From the NCBI RefSeq assembly GCF_947507565.1, contig NC_089191.1, positions 1,612,001-1,676,000 on the forward strand: a stretch of 64,000 bases of DNA, in the 5' to 3' direction. The translations under genes and the position numbers were made by a program. The notes below the pieces were generated by a model. The model saw nothing but the letters and a program-made list of their open reading frames with translations. It ran no database searches and was not told the DNA's origin. The stretch is from Oscarella lobularis. Taxonomy: Eukaryota > Porifera > Homoscleromorpha > Homosclerophorida > Oscarellidae. Below, one piece after another: positions 10,876 to 21,954 of this stretch (within the stretch, counting starts at the first letter, position 1; each line of letters starts with the position of its first letter).

Positions 10876-11589
10876 CAACTTGCATCATAGTATGCACGAA
10901 ACTTGTCACAAGCAACATCTTACACATGTTAGTCCCCACATAAATTGACAAGAAAAAATTTTTCTTGGGCGCCTCATAATATTCACCATGTTTCTAAGAT
11001 TTTCTAAGATCACTTTACACATATCAGGTAATATTAGTACACAGTTTCCAGAAGAGCTATTGAAAATTCTTTTTCATGCTTCGAACGCTAATTAGAAGAT
11101 GTTTCAATTACCAGGTTATAAATAGTGATGTTACATACATATTCACACACCTACATTAACCCTAGACATATAAATGTGTGATTCACAATGTATTTAATAT
11201 TCAATTATGAATCAGGAAGTCACTGTACGACATGTATTGTCAATTAATCAAGTTAGTTCTCTTAGGCTAAAGGTGTTTGACTGATCTAACCCTACTTGAT
11301 TGTTGATAATCTCCTCTACTGTTCGTGACGCTGAATGTTAATAACCTCGTCTGTTTTGCGTGATGGAGCGTGAAGAATGTCTCCGTTAATCAACTAGAGA
11401 TTTCTTTACTCTAATCAACGCACACGCGGTACACACCTTGGGCTTTTACTGTCACCATTGTGTAGAGGCAGAGAGCTTTACTAAAATTTATGCCTTGAGT
11501 GCAACTTTAATTTACAATAACGATAGACGCATCGATTATGAAAAACGAGCTTTTTGCAACTCAATACAACAATAACCGTGTACTTTTCA

Positions 11590-11800
11590 AGTTGCAACTT
11601 GCAACTTTCAACATGTAACTTACCAGTAACATGTAACCTGCAACTTGCGACTTGCAACTTGCAACTTGTAACTTGCAACTTTCAACATGTAACTCACCTG
11701 TAACATGTAGCCCATACTACATGCCTGCAACTTGCGACTTGCAACTTGCAACTTGTAACTTGCAACTTGCAATTTGTAACTTGTAACTTGTAACTTGTAA
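11590..11800 (-). repeat. 7-bp repeat array, right array
   Basis: (GCAACTT)n arrays lead into the right terminal inverted repeat, the mirror image of the left side. Between 10876 and 11590 there is AT-rich sequence with no gene. Confidence 0.9.
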
Positions 11801-11895
11801 CCTGTAACATGCAACATGCACATGCGACATGTAACATGTAACTTGTATATTGTAACTTGTACTTTGCGTGACCCTTGTGGGCCACCGTATTTTAC

Positions 11896-12200
11896 ACTTC
11901 TTTGTCAAATCTGTCAGAGCTGCTTTGATTGCTCATGACGACGTGGAGCACAAGGCTCTCCTTTTGCTCGATAACTCTTTGGCGCACCCAGTTGCGATGA
12001 ACTCACTTTCGATGATGGCCAAACACGAGCAATTTTCTACCGCCTAACTTGACGCCTTCCTCTGTAGTTGTTCTCAAAAGATACACGTGTCCTGTTTACT
12101 TGCCGAATTACAATAGCGCACGCTAATTTCACTTATCAAACTATTTCGCTTATCGGACCACTTTGCTTATCGGACCACCCCTAAAATCTTTAGAGGTTAG
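11896..12200 (+). pseudogene. pogo/Tigger transposase 3' half and probable element end
   Basis: Reading 'FVKSVRAALIAHDDVEHKAL' then 'LLLDNSLAHP' restores the second Asp of the copy begun at 9495. A frameshift follows, then 'LPPNLTPS'; the 'QPMDQ' block is deleted. At 12130-12175 two direct copies of 'GCTTATCGGACCAC' and a nearby 'GGTTAGATAACCGAGG' look like the sub-terminal and terminal motifs usual for pogo elements. The exact end is not resolved. Confidence 0.7.
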
Positions 12201-13400
12201 ATAACCGAGGATCCAATGTAGCTAGGCTTGTTAGTACTAGTTTACTTACTTATTTGCTAAGACACAACACAGAACGTTACATTACGCTCTAATAGAAGTT
12301 TATTACCCTGGTTCCTTGAACGTCCTTCTACATTTTACAACTATTATTTTGACATTGACACATTTTTATTGTTTTAGTAAGTAAAATTAAATTTTTTTTA
12401 CAAGCAAAAAGTGATCAAAAAAATGAGAAATTTGCGCTAAAACGACGCGCTTACGCTTAATCTTTCAGCTGAAGCGCGAAATCAACAGTTTCCAAAATGA
12501 AACGTATGAAATACATGGAAATTAGTGCAATTTTTTTATCTTGGTGCAAAACGCATTATTTGTCGAGTTTTTGGCTTTCCTCTTCTTTATCTGAAGTGGC
12601 TTCATCTTCGTTTCGCGTGGCAAGTAGCTAAGACAAGTTTATGTGTATGTGCATGTTCTAAGGTACAGGCGAAGCTTGCCCTTTCTTTCGGAGCCTTACC
12701 CGAGACTAAACAACTTTACAGAATAATTTTGGGAAGTTAAATTGGTTAACATTACTTGTGACATCATTTCAGGTCGCTAATGCTCTACTGTATTGTTTTT
12801 GGCTCCTGCTTAAGACATGTAGCCAGTTTACACGCTGTGTCTTATAAATGAATGCTACATTGTGAATGGCTTTTGGCAAATCCTGTTGCTTCTAAGTTGC
12901 TGCATTTTTAGCAAGCAACCAACCATCGTTCGCCCTTTGTTACAATTTTTAGCAATTGTTAGACTATTGTTAGCACTTGTTGCACCTTGTGAGAAGCTGT
13001 TGGACACGCCTCGTTGTTTGCTCACCGCGATATCTTCGAAATGTCCGCGTCGATTCTCTGGAATTACGTCGTCGAATCGAATAAAGGATGAAGAGTCGAG
13101 AATAGAAAACCTTTCTGAAATGGGTCGGAAAGTCGCTCCTCGCCCTCAGTGGCATCCTCCTCGTGCTTCTTTGACGACACGCACGCATCTTGAGGGATAT
13201 CAACTCGTCGACTAACAATTTCTTTTTTGGACGCTACTGACTTCCCTTGTGTGCAAGTTCTGCGGAAACGATCGCCTTTCCCTTCATGAGATGCCCGAAT
13301 CGCGCAAGGGCTTTTGTTCAAAGCTTCACAGTTATTGGGGTCATTGCAATAAAACATCATAGTATCAGATTTTTCGAAGACAGTCGGCAAACACGGTTGA
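12201..13400. other. no recognisable gene
   Basis: AT-rich to about 12900. Overlapping plus and minus frames at 12862-13390 show no known motif. Sequence upstream of the Mutator remnant may contain its lost N-terminus. Confidence 0.3.
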
Positions 13401-13407
13401 TCGTACG

Positions 13408-15360
13408 ACGGTAATCGTCGCGCTGCTGCAGCGGCAGTTTTGATGGGAACAAGTCGACAGTCGTTCGTGAAATTTTGCTATGCATTCAACATGCTCCCGC
13501 CTTCTTTGCGCGACAGCTGGGACAGCCATATTTCTAAAATAAACGACGCCTTGACGGGAGTAAGACCAAAAAGAATTGTTTTGTTTATAGCTATCAAAGA
13601 ATGCAATAACTTTCATTAGGTATTTGACGAATCGGCACTGGCATCGGTGGCGTACCATCAAAAGAAAAACGGCGTGCCAGCGGGCGACATTTTTGACACG
13701 CGCGTCTCGTTCGACGTTACATGGATGAAGCGAGGTCATTCGTCGCATATTGGCCTTCAAGCGGCAATACTCTTCGACGACGGCTGCGGGATCAATATGA
13801 ATATTTTTGCATGGAGTGTAGAATTTGCGATAAAAAATAAAAAGACGGCGTCGACAAGAAAGCGAGTCATATGAAGCATGGAAATGCACTCACGAGGAAA
13901 CTTGTAGACGAAATTTTATGATGTCAGCGAATGCTATGGAGTCAGAGGGCGCACACGTAATTTTTGGTCGATCTATCAAAAAGTACAAAATGAGGTACAA
14001 TTTCTGACTCTATAATTATGCGATTTTAATGATTTTTTATTAGGTAAACGCGGTTTTTTAGTGATGGCGACTCGAAGTCCTAGAAGAGAGTATCTGAACC
14101 TTAGGCGAGCGTAATTTGGAAATGGCAGGCGTGGCAAGTGAGGACGGCGGCTCGGCCGGGGGACAAATGCGACTAACCGACTCGAAAATCGATTAGTAGG
14201 TTCATGTTGTCCTGTTGTGTTTACTCTTATTGTTTTTCAAATAATTCAGAATTATTTCTGACTCGCGATTCGTCGAAACGTCGGCAACGTGGACGCAATG
14301 GTTGCGGCGACAAATAGGATAATTTTTCACAGCACCGAGTATGAGACGAAGGCGGAGTCTTTTTTAAAGAACGTGCACGACACGCTACGAAGGGAAGCTG
14401 AAGGAAGACACGACCATTCCATCTGCCTAAAGACGGAAGCCGAGCGACACCAGTTTTGCCACAAAGGACCGAATTTGTGGTGCAAATGGCAGGCGAACGC
14501 CGCGAATTAGACGTCCGCGTATAACCCAAAGAAGAGCGTCCTCCCGCACAGTTTCTTCCATTCTCTCGAAGGCATATTCGACAGTCTAGCGGACAAAAAG
14601 CTCTTAAGTCGATGTTAGCGAGGAAACACGCAGAATGCGGTAAATATTTATTGATATAAACGCCAAAGGATTTAACTATATCCTTATGAATAAAATTTGA
14701 TACCGATATACTGCATGTAGATAAATCTAACTAAATTCTTATTACGTAGAACGAAGCTTTTAACAATGTACTGTGGACTCACGCGCCGAAGAGAAAACAT
14801 CGAGGACCTAAACTCGTTTCCGCCGCTGCGAAACTTGCCGCGTCCTACTTCAATCACGGCGCCAGCTCATATTACCGTCTGATGAAGCTGGCGGGATGTC
14901 CTGGAGGGGCTCATACCCTTGCGATATGTCATTCGCTCAACGACAAACGAGAATAGTTTGCGGCGAGAAAGAACGACTGTACGGTGAAGGCGGCTAAATC
15001 AAAACAAAAGATCTATAAAAAAGAACAAGAAGAAGACAGCGAAAGAAGGAAAACAGTACCAGGCTGGAGAGTTTGGCGGAGACGACGAGTCTGACGAAGC
15101 GATGCCGGCACGAAAACGAAAGACTGTCGCGACGAAAAGTCCCGAAGAAGACGATGACGATGGTACGGAAGACAAGCGTCCGTCCGTGCATAGAAGATCC
15201 AGTCGAATTGCTTTACCATCAAGACGAGTCATCGAAAGAATGGAGACAGGCGCGGCTTCGAAGATGACGTTGAGGTTGACAGTAATATTGCCTTGTTCTT
15301 CGACGACGACGACGAATAGGACAGGAGGCTATAATGAAAATAATATATTATGGCAGTAAA
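13408..15360 (+). pseudogene. Mutator-like transposase gene (animal MULE type), decayed
   Basis: Conserved blocks appear in order. 13408-13559: 'GNRRAAAAAVLMGTSRQSFV' then 'KFCYAFNMLPPSL'. A 60-bp intron 13560-13619 (GTAAGA..TTAG, phase 0) joins to 'VSFDVTWMKRGHSSHIGLQA', holding the first catalytic Asp. 13870-13998: 'SANAMESEGAHVIFGRSIKK'. Near 14063: 'SDGDSK', the second Asp. 14290-14513: 'NVGNVDAMVAATNRIIFHST' then 'HKGPNLWCKWQ'. 14525-14640: 'LPHSFFHSLEGIFDSLADKK' then 'TQNA'. 14760-14960: 'NNVLWTHAPKRKHRGPK' and 'FNHGASS'. The tail 'KEGKQYQAGEF' is followed by an acidic/basic end. Several frameshifts and stops (for example TAG near 14627) mean no active protein. Termini were not found. 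Confidence 0.85.
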
Positions 15361-15439
15361 GTGGTGAGAATCCACCACTGAAAATTACTATCTTATCGAA
15401 TTTTTGAATAAAATGATTTCGCGCCGATATATGTATATA

Positions 15440-15530
15440 TATGTCCCTAGCCTCGTACCCAGGCCCTTTCTCCTGGTGCGAGTTCCGGATGGGCTCGCGG
15501 AGAAAGGGCCTGGTACACACTGTTCACGCA
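15440..15530 (+). repeat. short hairpin / MITE-like palindrome
   Basis: CAGGCCCTTTCTCC and GGAGAAAGGGCCTG form an inverted pair around a ~27-nt loop (15470-15512). The start CTAGCCTCGTACCCAGG resembles CTAGCCTCGCAAGCCAGG at 33560, which suggests a dispersed family. Confidence 0.5.
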
Positions 15531-15922
15531 TGCGCCAGATTTTCCACGGAATCGTGGAATTTTCTCCTGAGCGCTTTCGCACGAAACGGCAAATGCATGC
15601 GTGCGTTAAACTTCTTTCCGAGTGCATTCGTGCATTCGAATATCTCGTGCGTTGCCAATTCGTCGAGATCGAATCGCGCCCGATCTCGGCGACATTAGCG
15701 GCCCAACGTCCATACCACGACGTCGTTCATTGGGATATATGTACTCCACTCTCTACTACACCTGTCCGCTGCATCCTATTTCGCCAATTCGCCATTTTTC
15801 CCTTTCATTCTGGCCTGTTTTAGTCGGTCTCACCTGTGCCCCACGCGCGCTAGTCCTTTCGCTCGCCCGCTTCACTTCTGCTTCCTGCCTACGCAGTGTC
15901 AATATTATCGATCGTTTTATCC

Positions 15923-17732
15923 ATGCCTAATCGTCTTTGCCGTCTTTGCTGTCGAAATGTACTGGATAAACGTTCCGTAGCACTATTCACTCGAACAAGC
16001 AAGAATCTGGAGTTGCCGCGGCGAATCCAGGATTTGCTGCATGTTTTGGTAGAAAGTGATGACGAACTGTCGGCGTACATTTGCGTTTTCTGCAAAAAAA
16101 GACTGCATAAACTAGAGAATTCGGTCTCTGATTTGGATGACTTTCGCCGTCAAGCTCGGCAAAATGTTTTACCAGTGACTTTGGTGTACGTCTCAGAAAA
16201 GAGAGTTAAAGCAACTAGCGGCGATGGAGCCTCTCCTCATACCGTGTGCAGTCGTCCTGCAGCTAAAAGATGGGACGGAAGGGACGGAAGGCAAATGATA
16301 GACCTTTTTGATGAAATCGGTAACTTTGTTTCGTCAGTTATTTCTCTGCCATTATTAATTAAAAGAACTTCTTGATAGCTTGTGAGACTCTTTCTGCCGT
16401 TGGTGAGGATCGAGATACATCGCCACTTGAGGCATCCCTTGTAGAGGAATTTGCCGAATTGGAACGAGAAAGAGATGCTGTGGAACCGAACATTTGTCCT
16501 ATAGGTAAGACGTGTTTTGTAGTTCTGACTTTATTATAAGTAGTTATGACAGATGTTCTGCAACAAACGCCACCACATCAGTCTTCCATTTGTCAACGAA
16601 AAACAAGAGTAGAGGTCAGTAATTTCATCTTGATGCTATTGAACCAGTTTCTATACCATTGTCTCTAGATGTGTTTCACCACTCCTTCAAGAGACGAGCC
16701 GTGGGTGACGAACTTGCCTGAGTCTCAATGGAAAATTGGAAGAGCGCTAGCAAGTGGCAATCTGTCTGCTCTAGCGAGAGCGGTCAGCAAACATGACGAG
16801 CTTTTTCAATTGGTTTCTTCCCTGATTTTCAAGAAAATGGAAGAGGAGTGTGCACATTTGTGCAAGCGTTCGTTGCCTTCGCTTTTTCGAAAAATTCCAC
16901 TCAGCCAATAGGAGTGCTTTAACTGGGATAATTGCATTTCGGAATTGCAAGAGAAAGCACCTCTGCTGTTGAATCTGTTGACGTCAATTGTTAGTCACAC
17001 GGATTATCTTAATAAGACAAAAAACTCTTCCTTCCACTACCCTGGAATCGCAATGGCCGTTGCAATCATGCTGAAAGAACGAAATAGGGAGATGTGTGGA
17101 ATTCAGTCGTACATATCACTATTACTCTTCGAATCAAGAGCTGAAAAAGTGGTCTGTCAGTTAATTTGTGCTGCAAAAAAATTATTAACGCTTCTTTTTC
17201 TGACACTCGTAGATATACAACAGACTGAACCATGTCAATATTTGCAGCAGCTATTCTTCTAACTTAAAGCTTGTAAACGAATTAAGCTGTCTGCACAAAA
17301 TCCCACTTGAGAAATGGATAGCTGATGACGTCATTTTCAAATTTGTCGGAGACAATGTCGATAAAAAAAGAACGGCAAGAGATGTCCGTTCCGACCACAG
17401 AAGCCAAATGCTGCACATGTACAGCATTTTAGCTTGTCGAAGTCGCACTACAACTTTCCATTTGTCTCGCACAGGACTTGTGTCTCCTCTTATGGCTATT
17501 CCTTCTTCTGATTTTCTGCCAAATTCCTTGGATCTCCAACAAATCCGTGGGAATTTAATTGTCCTGGTTAGCCGACTTTTGACACAATATATCGTACACC
17601 TGCGTCCACTTTCAAAGTGTATACCGGATCATATTCTGCACAAGTATTCGCAAGAAATGGCGCAAAAGTCTGAAGTTGTTGTCTTAGACGTCGTGATGAA
17701 GAACGAGGCGAAACACAGCGATATGAACGATA
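15923..17732 (+). pseudogene. DUF6589-type gene, 5' part (five exons), cut by Helitrons
   Basis: Exons: 15923-16319, 16379-16504, 16553-16614, 16669-17148, 17213-17732, with introns of 48-64 bp and matching phases. Exon 1 starts MPNRLCRLCCRN and has a second pair 'ICVFCKKRL', a CxxC..CxxC zinc module like ZAD/zf-AD. Exon 4 has 'FKKMEEECAHLCKRSLPSLF' and 'SELQEKAPLLLNLL'. Exon 5 has 'FVGDNVDKKRTARDVRSDHR', the DNVD block I associate with DUF6589. The role of the family is unknown; the genes are multicopy and probably transposon-linked. An in-frame TAG sits at 16909-16911. The reading frame stops at 17732 where a Helitron begins and resumes at 23319 in phase. Confidence 0.75.
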
Positions 17733-17759
17733 TCTCTACCACTATTAGCATACGCGCCA

Positions 17760-19000
17760 TCTTGGTCTTACGTCACGTGACGACTTTGTTCACGATCTCC
17801 TCCGCCGTTTCGCGTCGGAAGCCGATTTTCGACAAATTTTCGAGATTTGCGAAAAAATCAAGACAATGTTACGGGCTTTTTTCGCGTCGGGGCCCCTTTC
17901 GGAAATCGTCGTTTTTCCACCGATTCGGGCGACGTTTCGCTTCGATCGAAGTTGGGAGGGCCGTTATTCGACGCCGCGAAGCGTTTTCGATCGTCGGATC
18001 GCGCCGAAAACGCCCGCGAACCCCCGTTTTCGAAGATTCTCGCTATCGATCGATTTCGAAACGCGCGCGGACGACTATCTCGACGACGGGGTCGCACATT
18101 TACGTCTTCCTGAGCACGCTTCCACTTTCGATCGTTATCGAGGCCCCTTTTTAGGGATCGGCGTATTTCTCGAAAACGAAGCGTCCCGCTCACTTGGCGA
18201 TTTTTCGACGTCCACTTCGTCTAATCTTCTGTCGCCTTCTTCAATCGTTTCGTTGCGAAGACCGCTTCGAAGCTTTTTCCGCCATCTTGCATTCCGTCGC
18301 GCATACGGGTCACAGCCATTGTCGTTTCGTCTCCGTCTCGGCTCCTGTCTGCGCCTTCTCCCATTTTTTCGCAAAGTTCTTAAACTAGCGCCGTGACAAC
18401 TAAACGTGAGTCACATTTCCTTTCCGCATTCCCATTCTAACTTCGCGACATATGAATCCGCCGTGCATATGCCATGTACTGCGCGACGACGACATCGATT
18501 CCCTCTGCACTTTTCCTTCCCCTCCCCCTCGCACTGGGATTTCTCACTCTTCCCACCGCAGACGATCGCTAAAAACCCGTTCACGAAGCCAATTTTGCGC
18601 TGTCAGGAGGATACGCCCCTGTTTACGCAACACCCTTCGATCCGTTTTCGCGTCCCCATTTCGCTTCGCCTTCAAGCGCGTCGCTGTCGCCTACGACGAC
18701 GAACGCGAACACCCCACTGCGAAGCTAATTTCCCGCTCATTTCGTCGCCATCGAAGGGGATCCGCCCATATTTACACAACTGTCCATCATCTTCCGCGTT
18801 CACCTTTCGCCTCGCACTCCAACATTTCGCTATAGCGAACAAAAACATTACGGATAACAAAATTACGCTTCTGTTTCCAATTATCCTTGCGTCTTTAGAT
18901 CTTGAACCGCGCTTTTATTTACTCAACTGTCGTCGATCCTTCGTTGTCACAATTTTTCAGGCAAAGCTCCTAATTTACCCTTTTTACTTCATCCTATAAG
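17760..19000 (+). other. TTCG-rich non-coding leader of Helitron 1
   Basis: Stop-poor on both strands because of composition (long frames at 17408-18154, 17866-18396 and 18406-18999), but no domain in any. An imperfect ~120-bp internal repeat occurs at 18590-18790 ('gccaattttgcgctgtcagg..' and 'gctaatttcccgctcatttc..'). It may hold the promoter of the RPA-like gene. Confidence 0.4.
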
Positions 19001-19028
19001 TACTTACGCTTCTGTCTCTCCTACAGCT

Positions 19029-20527
19029 ATGGCTCAACATAGTGCCTCCGCTTCACCGACGACTTCAACCTCCGTTTCACCCAATGCTCACTCTTCTCCG
19101 CTCAAGCATTTCTCTTGCATAAGCGACATATACGACTCCACCGTCGGTAACGTCACAATTTAAATTTGTTGTTTTGTTATGAGACCTAATGTCTACACGC
19201 ACACCCAGGTTACTTTGGGACGTTCCACGCAAAGATTGACGTTCTATCCGATCTGACCCTTGCCGAAAGCGGATCACAGTTTTTCCACGGATACGCCAAA
19301 GACGAATCTGGTCGTATTCGATTCATCTCTTTTTATCCGCGCAAGCGAGACAAGTTGGTCGACGCTGTTAATCGAAACGAAGCCGTCTCCTTCTCCAATG
19401 CGCTTCTCAAGAGGAACACCTACACAAACACGATGGAAGCAAAACTAACTGAGAGAACGTCCATCCTCAGATCTCCGCAGAAGATGAACGTCCGTACCCA
19501 CACGGATGCAACTCCGCAAATCCCATTGGAGATTCTCTTGAAGGACCTGCAGAAGCAAGTTCCCGGCCAAATGGTTGACTTTGCGGCCAAAGTCCTAGAT
19601 GTTTCTGACGTTACGTATTCACGAAAAGATCATACCACCCCGATACGGAAAGTTGGAATCTCCGACGAGTCCGCGTCGGCTACTGCTACTCTCTGGGGAA
19701 ACTTCACCAGTCAAGTACAAATGGGCCGTTCGTACGCTTTTCGTTTGGCCGTCAAAAGCGGTCTTGATGACGACATGGTTCTCTATACCTCGAAAAACGG
19801 ATGCGAAATTAAACCAGTTCAGGACATCGGAGAAGTCGCACCGTTGACGCACTTCAAAAAAGAAACGCACAACCTCTTCAAGAATGCGACCGTGATTGGG
19901 GTAAATAATTTCAAGTCCTACTACGCGTGCACCGCCTGCGATAACGGTGAAGCCTTTCTCATTGAACCAACGGAACCCTATGTTCGATGCAACTCCTGTG
20001 GAAACTCTTCCCATGTCCGACACTCTTCCCGTGAAATCTCGGCTTATCTCACTCTCCAGAACGACGACTCCGTCAGAGTTCAACTGACCGCTACGTCTAC
20101 GACCATTTCAAAGATTGCGCGCAAACCAATCAGCGATATAACGCAATACACTCTCCTTGACGTTCCAAAGTTCAATGTGGAATATTCGCGTTATCAGTCT
20201 ATAGTTGACGTCTCCTATCCTCAAGAAACTTCCTCTCCTAAGCGACATGCCAGACGCAACCTCTCCGAAGAAATGGCTTCGGAAGGCCAACAATCCCCTC
20301 TGCAAATCAACGATGCTTGCAATCAAGAAACATTGCAAACAACAACGAACGATGATGAGGCCGACGGCGAGCGCGAAGACACTCTTTCGGATCTTTCCAC
20401 AACTCTTCCAACCAGACAACAGTCGGCGCTTTCTTCTCGAAAGTCACCTTCGCGCCGTCGACAAACCACCCATCGTCGTTCCGCTTCCGTTCTTCAACTT
20501 GACGCTCCTTCTGTTTTTCCAAAGTGA
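19029..20527 (+). CDS. RPA70-like single-strand DNA-binding protein (Helitron cargo A)
   Basis: Exon 1 19029-19146 starts MAQHSAS. A 62-bp intron (19147-19208, phase 1) is followed by exon 2 19209-20527, giving 478 aa. Order: Ser/Thr-rich N-tail; an OB-fold-like segment with 'FHAKIDVLSDLTLA' (aa ~40-100); a second OB fold with 'VDFAAKVLDVSDVT', 'ATATLWGNFTSQV' (aa ~150-235); a zinc ribbon 'YYACTACDNG ... VRCNSCGNSSHVR' (C-x2-C..C-x2-C), as in the C-terminal DNA-binding domain of RPA70; a Ser/Arg-rich tail. RPA coats single-stranded DNA. In Helitrons such proteins are thought to assist rolling-circle transposition in the nucleus. Intact frame and good splice sites. It differs clearly from the minus-strand RPA-like gene of Helitron 2. 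Confidence 0.85.
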
Positions 20528-20736
20528 CGTAACTCTACAACACAAAAAACAACGTAGTTTCTTTAAACGCCAAAACGTTTTGGCCCTCTTGGCCCATCTA
20601 ATTTGAACTTTTTTGGCCCGTTGGCCATTTCTTGCATCTACGTTTTCTCCTAAAAGGAACTTTTTCTGGTAGTTACCTTAAACGCCACGTTTGGCCTGTT
20701 GGCCTCAATCTTCTTCTTTTCATCCTGTTTTAATTA

Positions 20737-20742
20737 AATAAA
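20737..20742 (+). terminator. polyadenylation signal AATAAA
   Basis: Lies 210 bp after the stop of the RPA-like gene, beyond a 3' UTR with repeated 'ttggccc' motifs (20580-20710). Confidence 0.55.
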
Positions 20743-21078
20743 GTAAAAATGCGTCCTGCTACACTTTTTTCGATACACGAACAACGAACCTACGCCACAA
20801 AGAAGTACCAATACTTTGAAACTCTTACCCAAGCAAGTCAAACCACGTGCCCTATCGCTACCTGTCAAAAAAAAATTCCGCACAACGGGCAAAGCCGGGT
20901 ACTCACCTTAGCGGGAGTGGGTCTTGCTCCCCAAAGCGTACCGAGAGCGGGTCCACAAATACGATTTAGGTTCCAGGAGCGCAGACATAATGGTAGTGTC
21001 GGAAGTAACACAGAAAGTTACGCCTTTCCAAGTGTCTGCCACAGGGTTCATCGAAAACCTTAGAATCTCCTGCTCCCG

Positions 21079-21106
21079 ACCCGGGCGAAGCCGGGTAGTC
21101 AGCTAG
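21079..21106 (+). other. Helitron 1 3' terminus (hairpin + CTAG)
   Basis: 6-bp stem with a 6-nt loop, 6-nt spacer, then CTAG. The next base (21107) is the T of the TC start of Helitron 2. Confidence 0.85.
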
Positions 21107-21843
21107 TCTATTCTACTAAGAGCGTCGGCCATCTTGAATGACGTCACAGATCTCGACCTTTGTCCGAGGTCTACGTCTTTGTTAGGCTTCGCTGTCCGAT
21201 TCCGCGTACACGGAACGTTCGAAACTCGCCTGTACTTGCTAACTTACCTATCGACGCAATCGGGCGCCTCTTTCGAGGACTTCTGACGTCCGGGAATTGT
21301 CCGGCCGGCAGCTTCCTTGCGAATATCAACCCTCGATCGATTTCTCGCTGTTTCTCGCTGCGCTCGATTTCTTGCTGTTTCTTACGTCGCGTGCAGTCGC
21401 GTTTCAACAAAAGAAAATTTGTTTATCTGCTTACCTCCGGAAACAAACGTAATTCACAACGTCGTGTATCAAGAAGTCCTACATTAAATAACTAACTGAC
21501 TGTTACACCAACGTCAATCATGTATATCATATTGTTTGGATGCATCAAATTTCAAAATTGGTCATGAAAAGCATGATTCAAATTTCAAAATTGGTCATGA
21601 AAAGCATGATGCAAGGTAAGACATTTCTGGCATTCAGTACATCACTCATGTTCTTTACACAGTTTTTTATTAGCTAAACTAAAATAAGCCAGGAGTGCTA
21701 CCTGGCTAAACACATTTTGGGCTACCATGCGCCGGGACCTCCTCGATGGTGTAGCCTGGGTAACGCTAACGCAGGCGCAGCACGGTAACTTTATTCGTAA
21801 TCTCTACCAATCTAATATGCTGACATATGCAATGCTATAACTC

Positions 21844-21849
21844 TTTATT
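21844..21849 (-). terminator. polyadenylation signal (AATAAA on minus strand)
   Basis: TTTATT on the plus strand, ~105 bp beyond the stop of the minus-strand RPA-like gene. Confidence 0.4.
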
Positions 21850-21954
21850 TCTCAGAGAAAATCACATCCACAAAGCTCATCAAACACTACACTCAAGACA
21901 AAAAACCACAACACTATCTCTTTCAAGTGTCCTCGAGGATCAGATCATACGTCG

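Larger units (their letters stand above)
9867..11889 (+). mobile_element. 2.0-kb non-autonomous TIR element built from 7-bp repeats, inserted in a Tigger gene
   Basis: Both ends start TACGGTGGCCCACAAGGGTC in inverted orientation, and the inverted similarity continues with few mismatches for roughly 100 bp. The 6-bp sequence TTTTAC flanks both sides (9861-9866 and 11890-11895), a candidate target-site duplication. Removing the element brings the Tigger halves 'TQWF' and 'FFVKSVRAALIAHDD' together, although a small indel remains. Inside are arrays of CAAGTTG and its complement and a 205-bp dispersed repeat. No transposase is seen. The superfamily is unassigned, since a 6-bp duplication fits few known groups. 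Confidence 0.8.
17733..21106 (+). mobile_element. Helitron 1 carrying an RPA-like gene
   Basis: The 5' end TCTCTACCACTATTAGC follows an A (17732). The 3' end is CTAG (21103-21106), preceded 6 nt earlier by the hairpin ACCCGG-GCGAAG-CCGGGT (21079-21096). These are the classical Helitron marks, with no target duplication. The only convincing gene inside is the RPA-like protein at 19029-20527. The ~1.3 kb before it is rich in TTCG/CGAAA, which keeps many frames open. No Rep HUH motif or SF1 helicase motifs are seen, so it appears non-autonomous. Confidence 0.85.

Noticed and set aside
9857-11908. Several frames translating to 'KLQVASCKLQV' type proteins
   Set aside because: Created by the 7-bp tandem repeat, which is open in all frames when its length allows. 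No real protein.
17866-18999. Long overlapping plus and minus frames (up to 197 aa) in Helitron 1
   Set aside because: Sequence is TTCG-rich and stop-poor on both strands; no domain, and translations are low-complexity Arg/Ser/Phe.
20870-20910. Additional Helitron 3' end near 'acgggcaaagccgggtactcaccttag'
   Set aside because: GC hairpin-like but no CTAG/CTRR end followed by T and no flanking 5' start; the true end is at 21103-21106.
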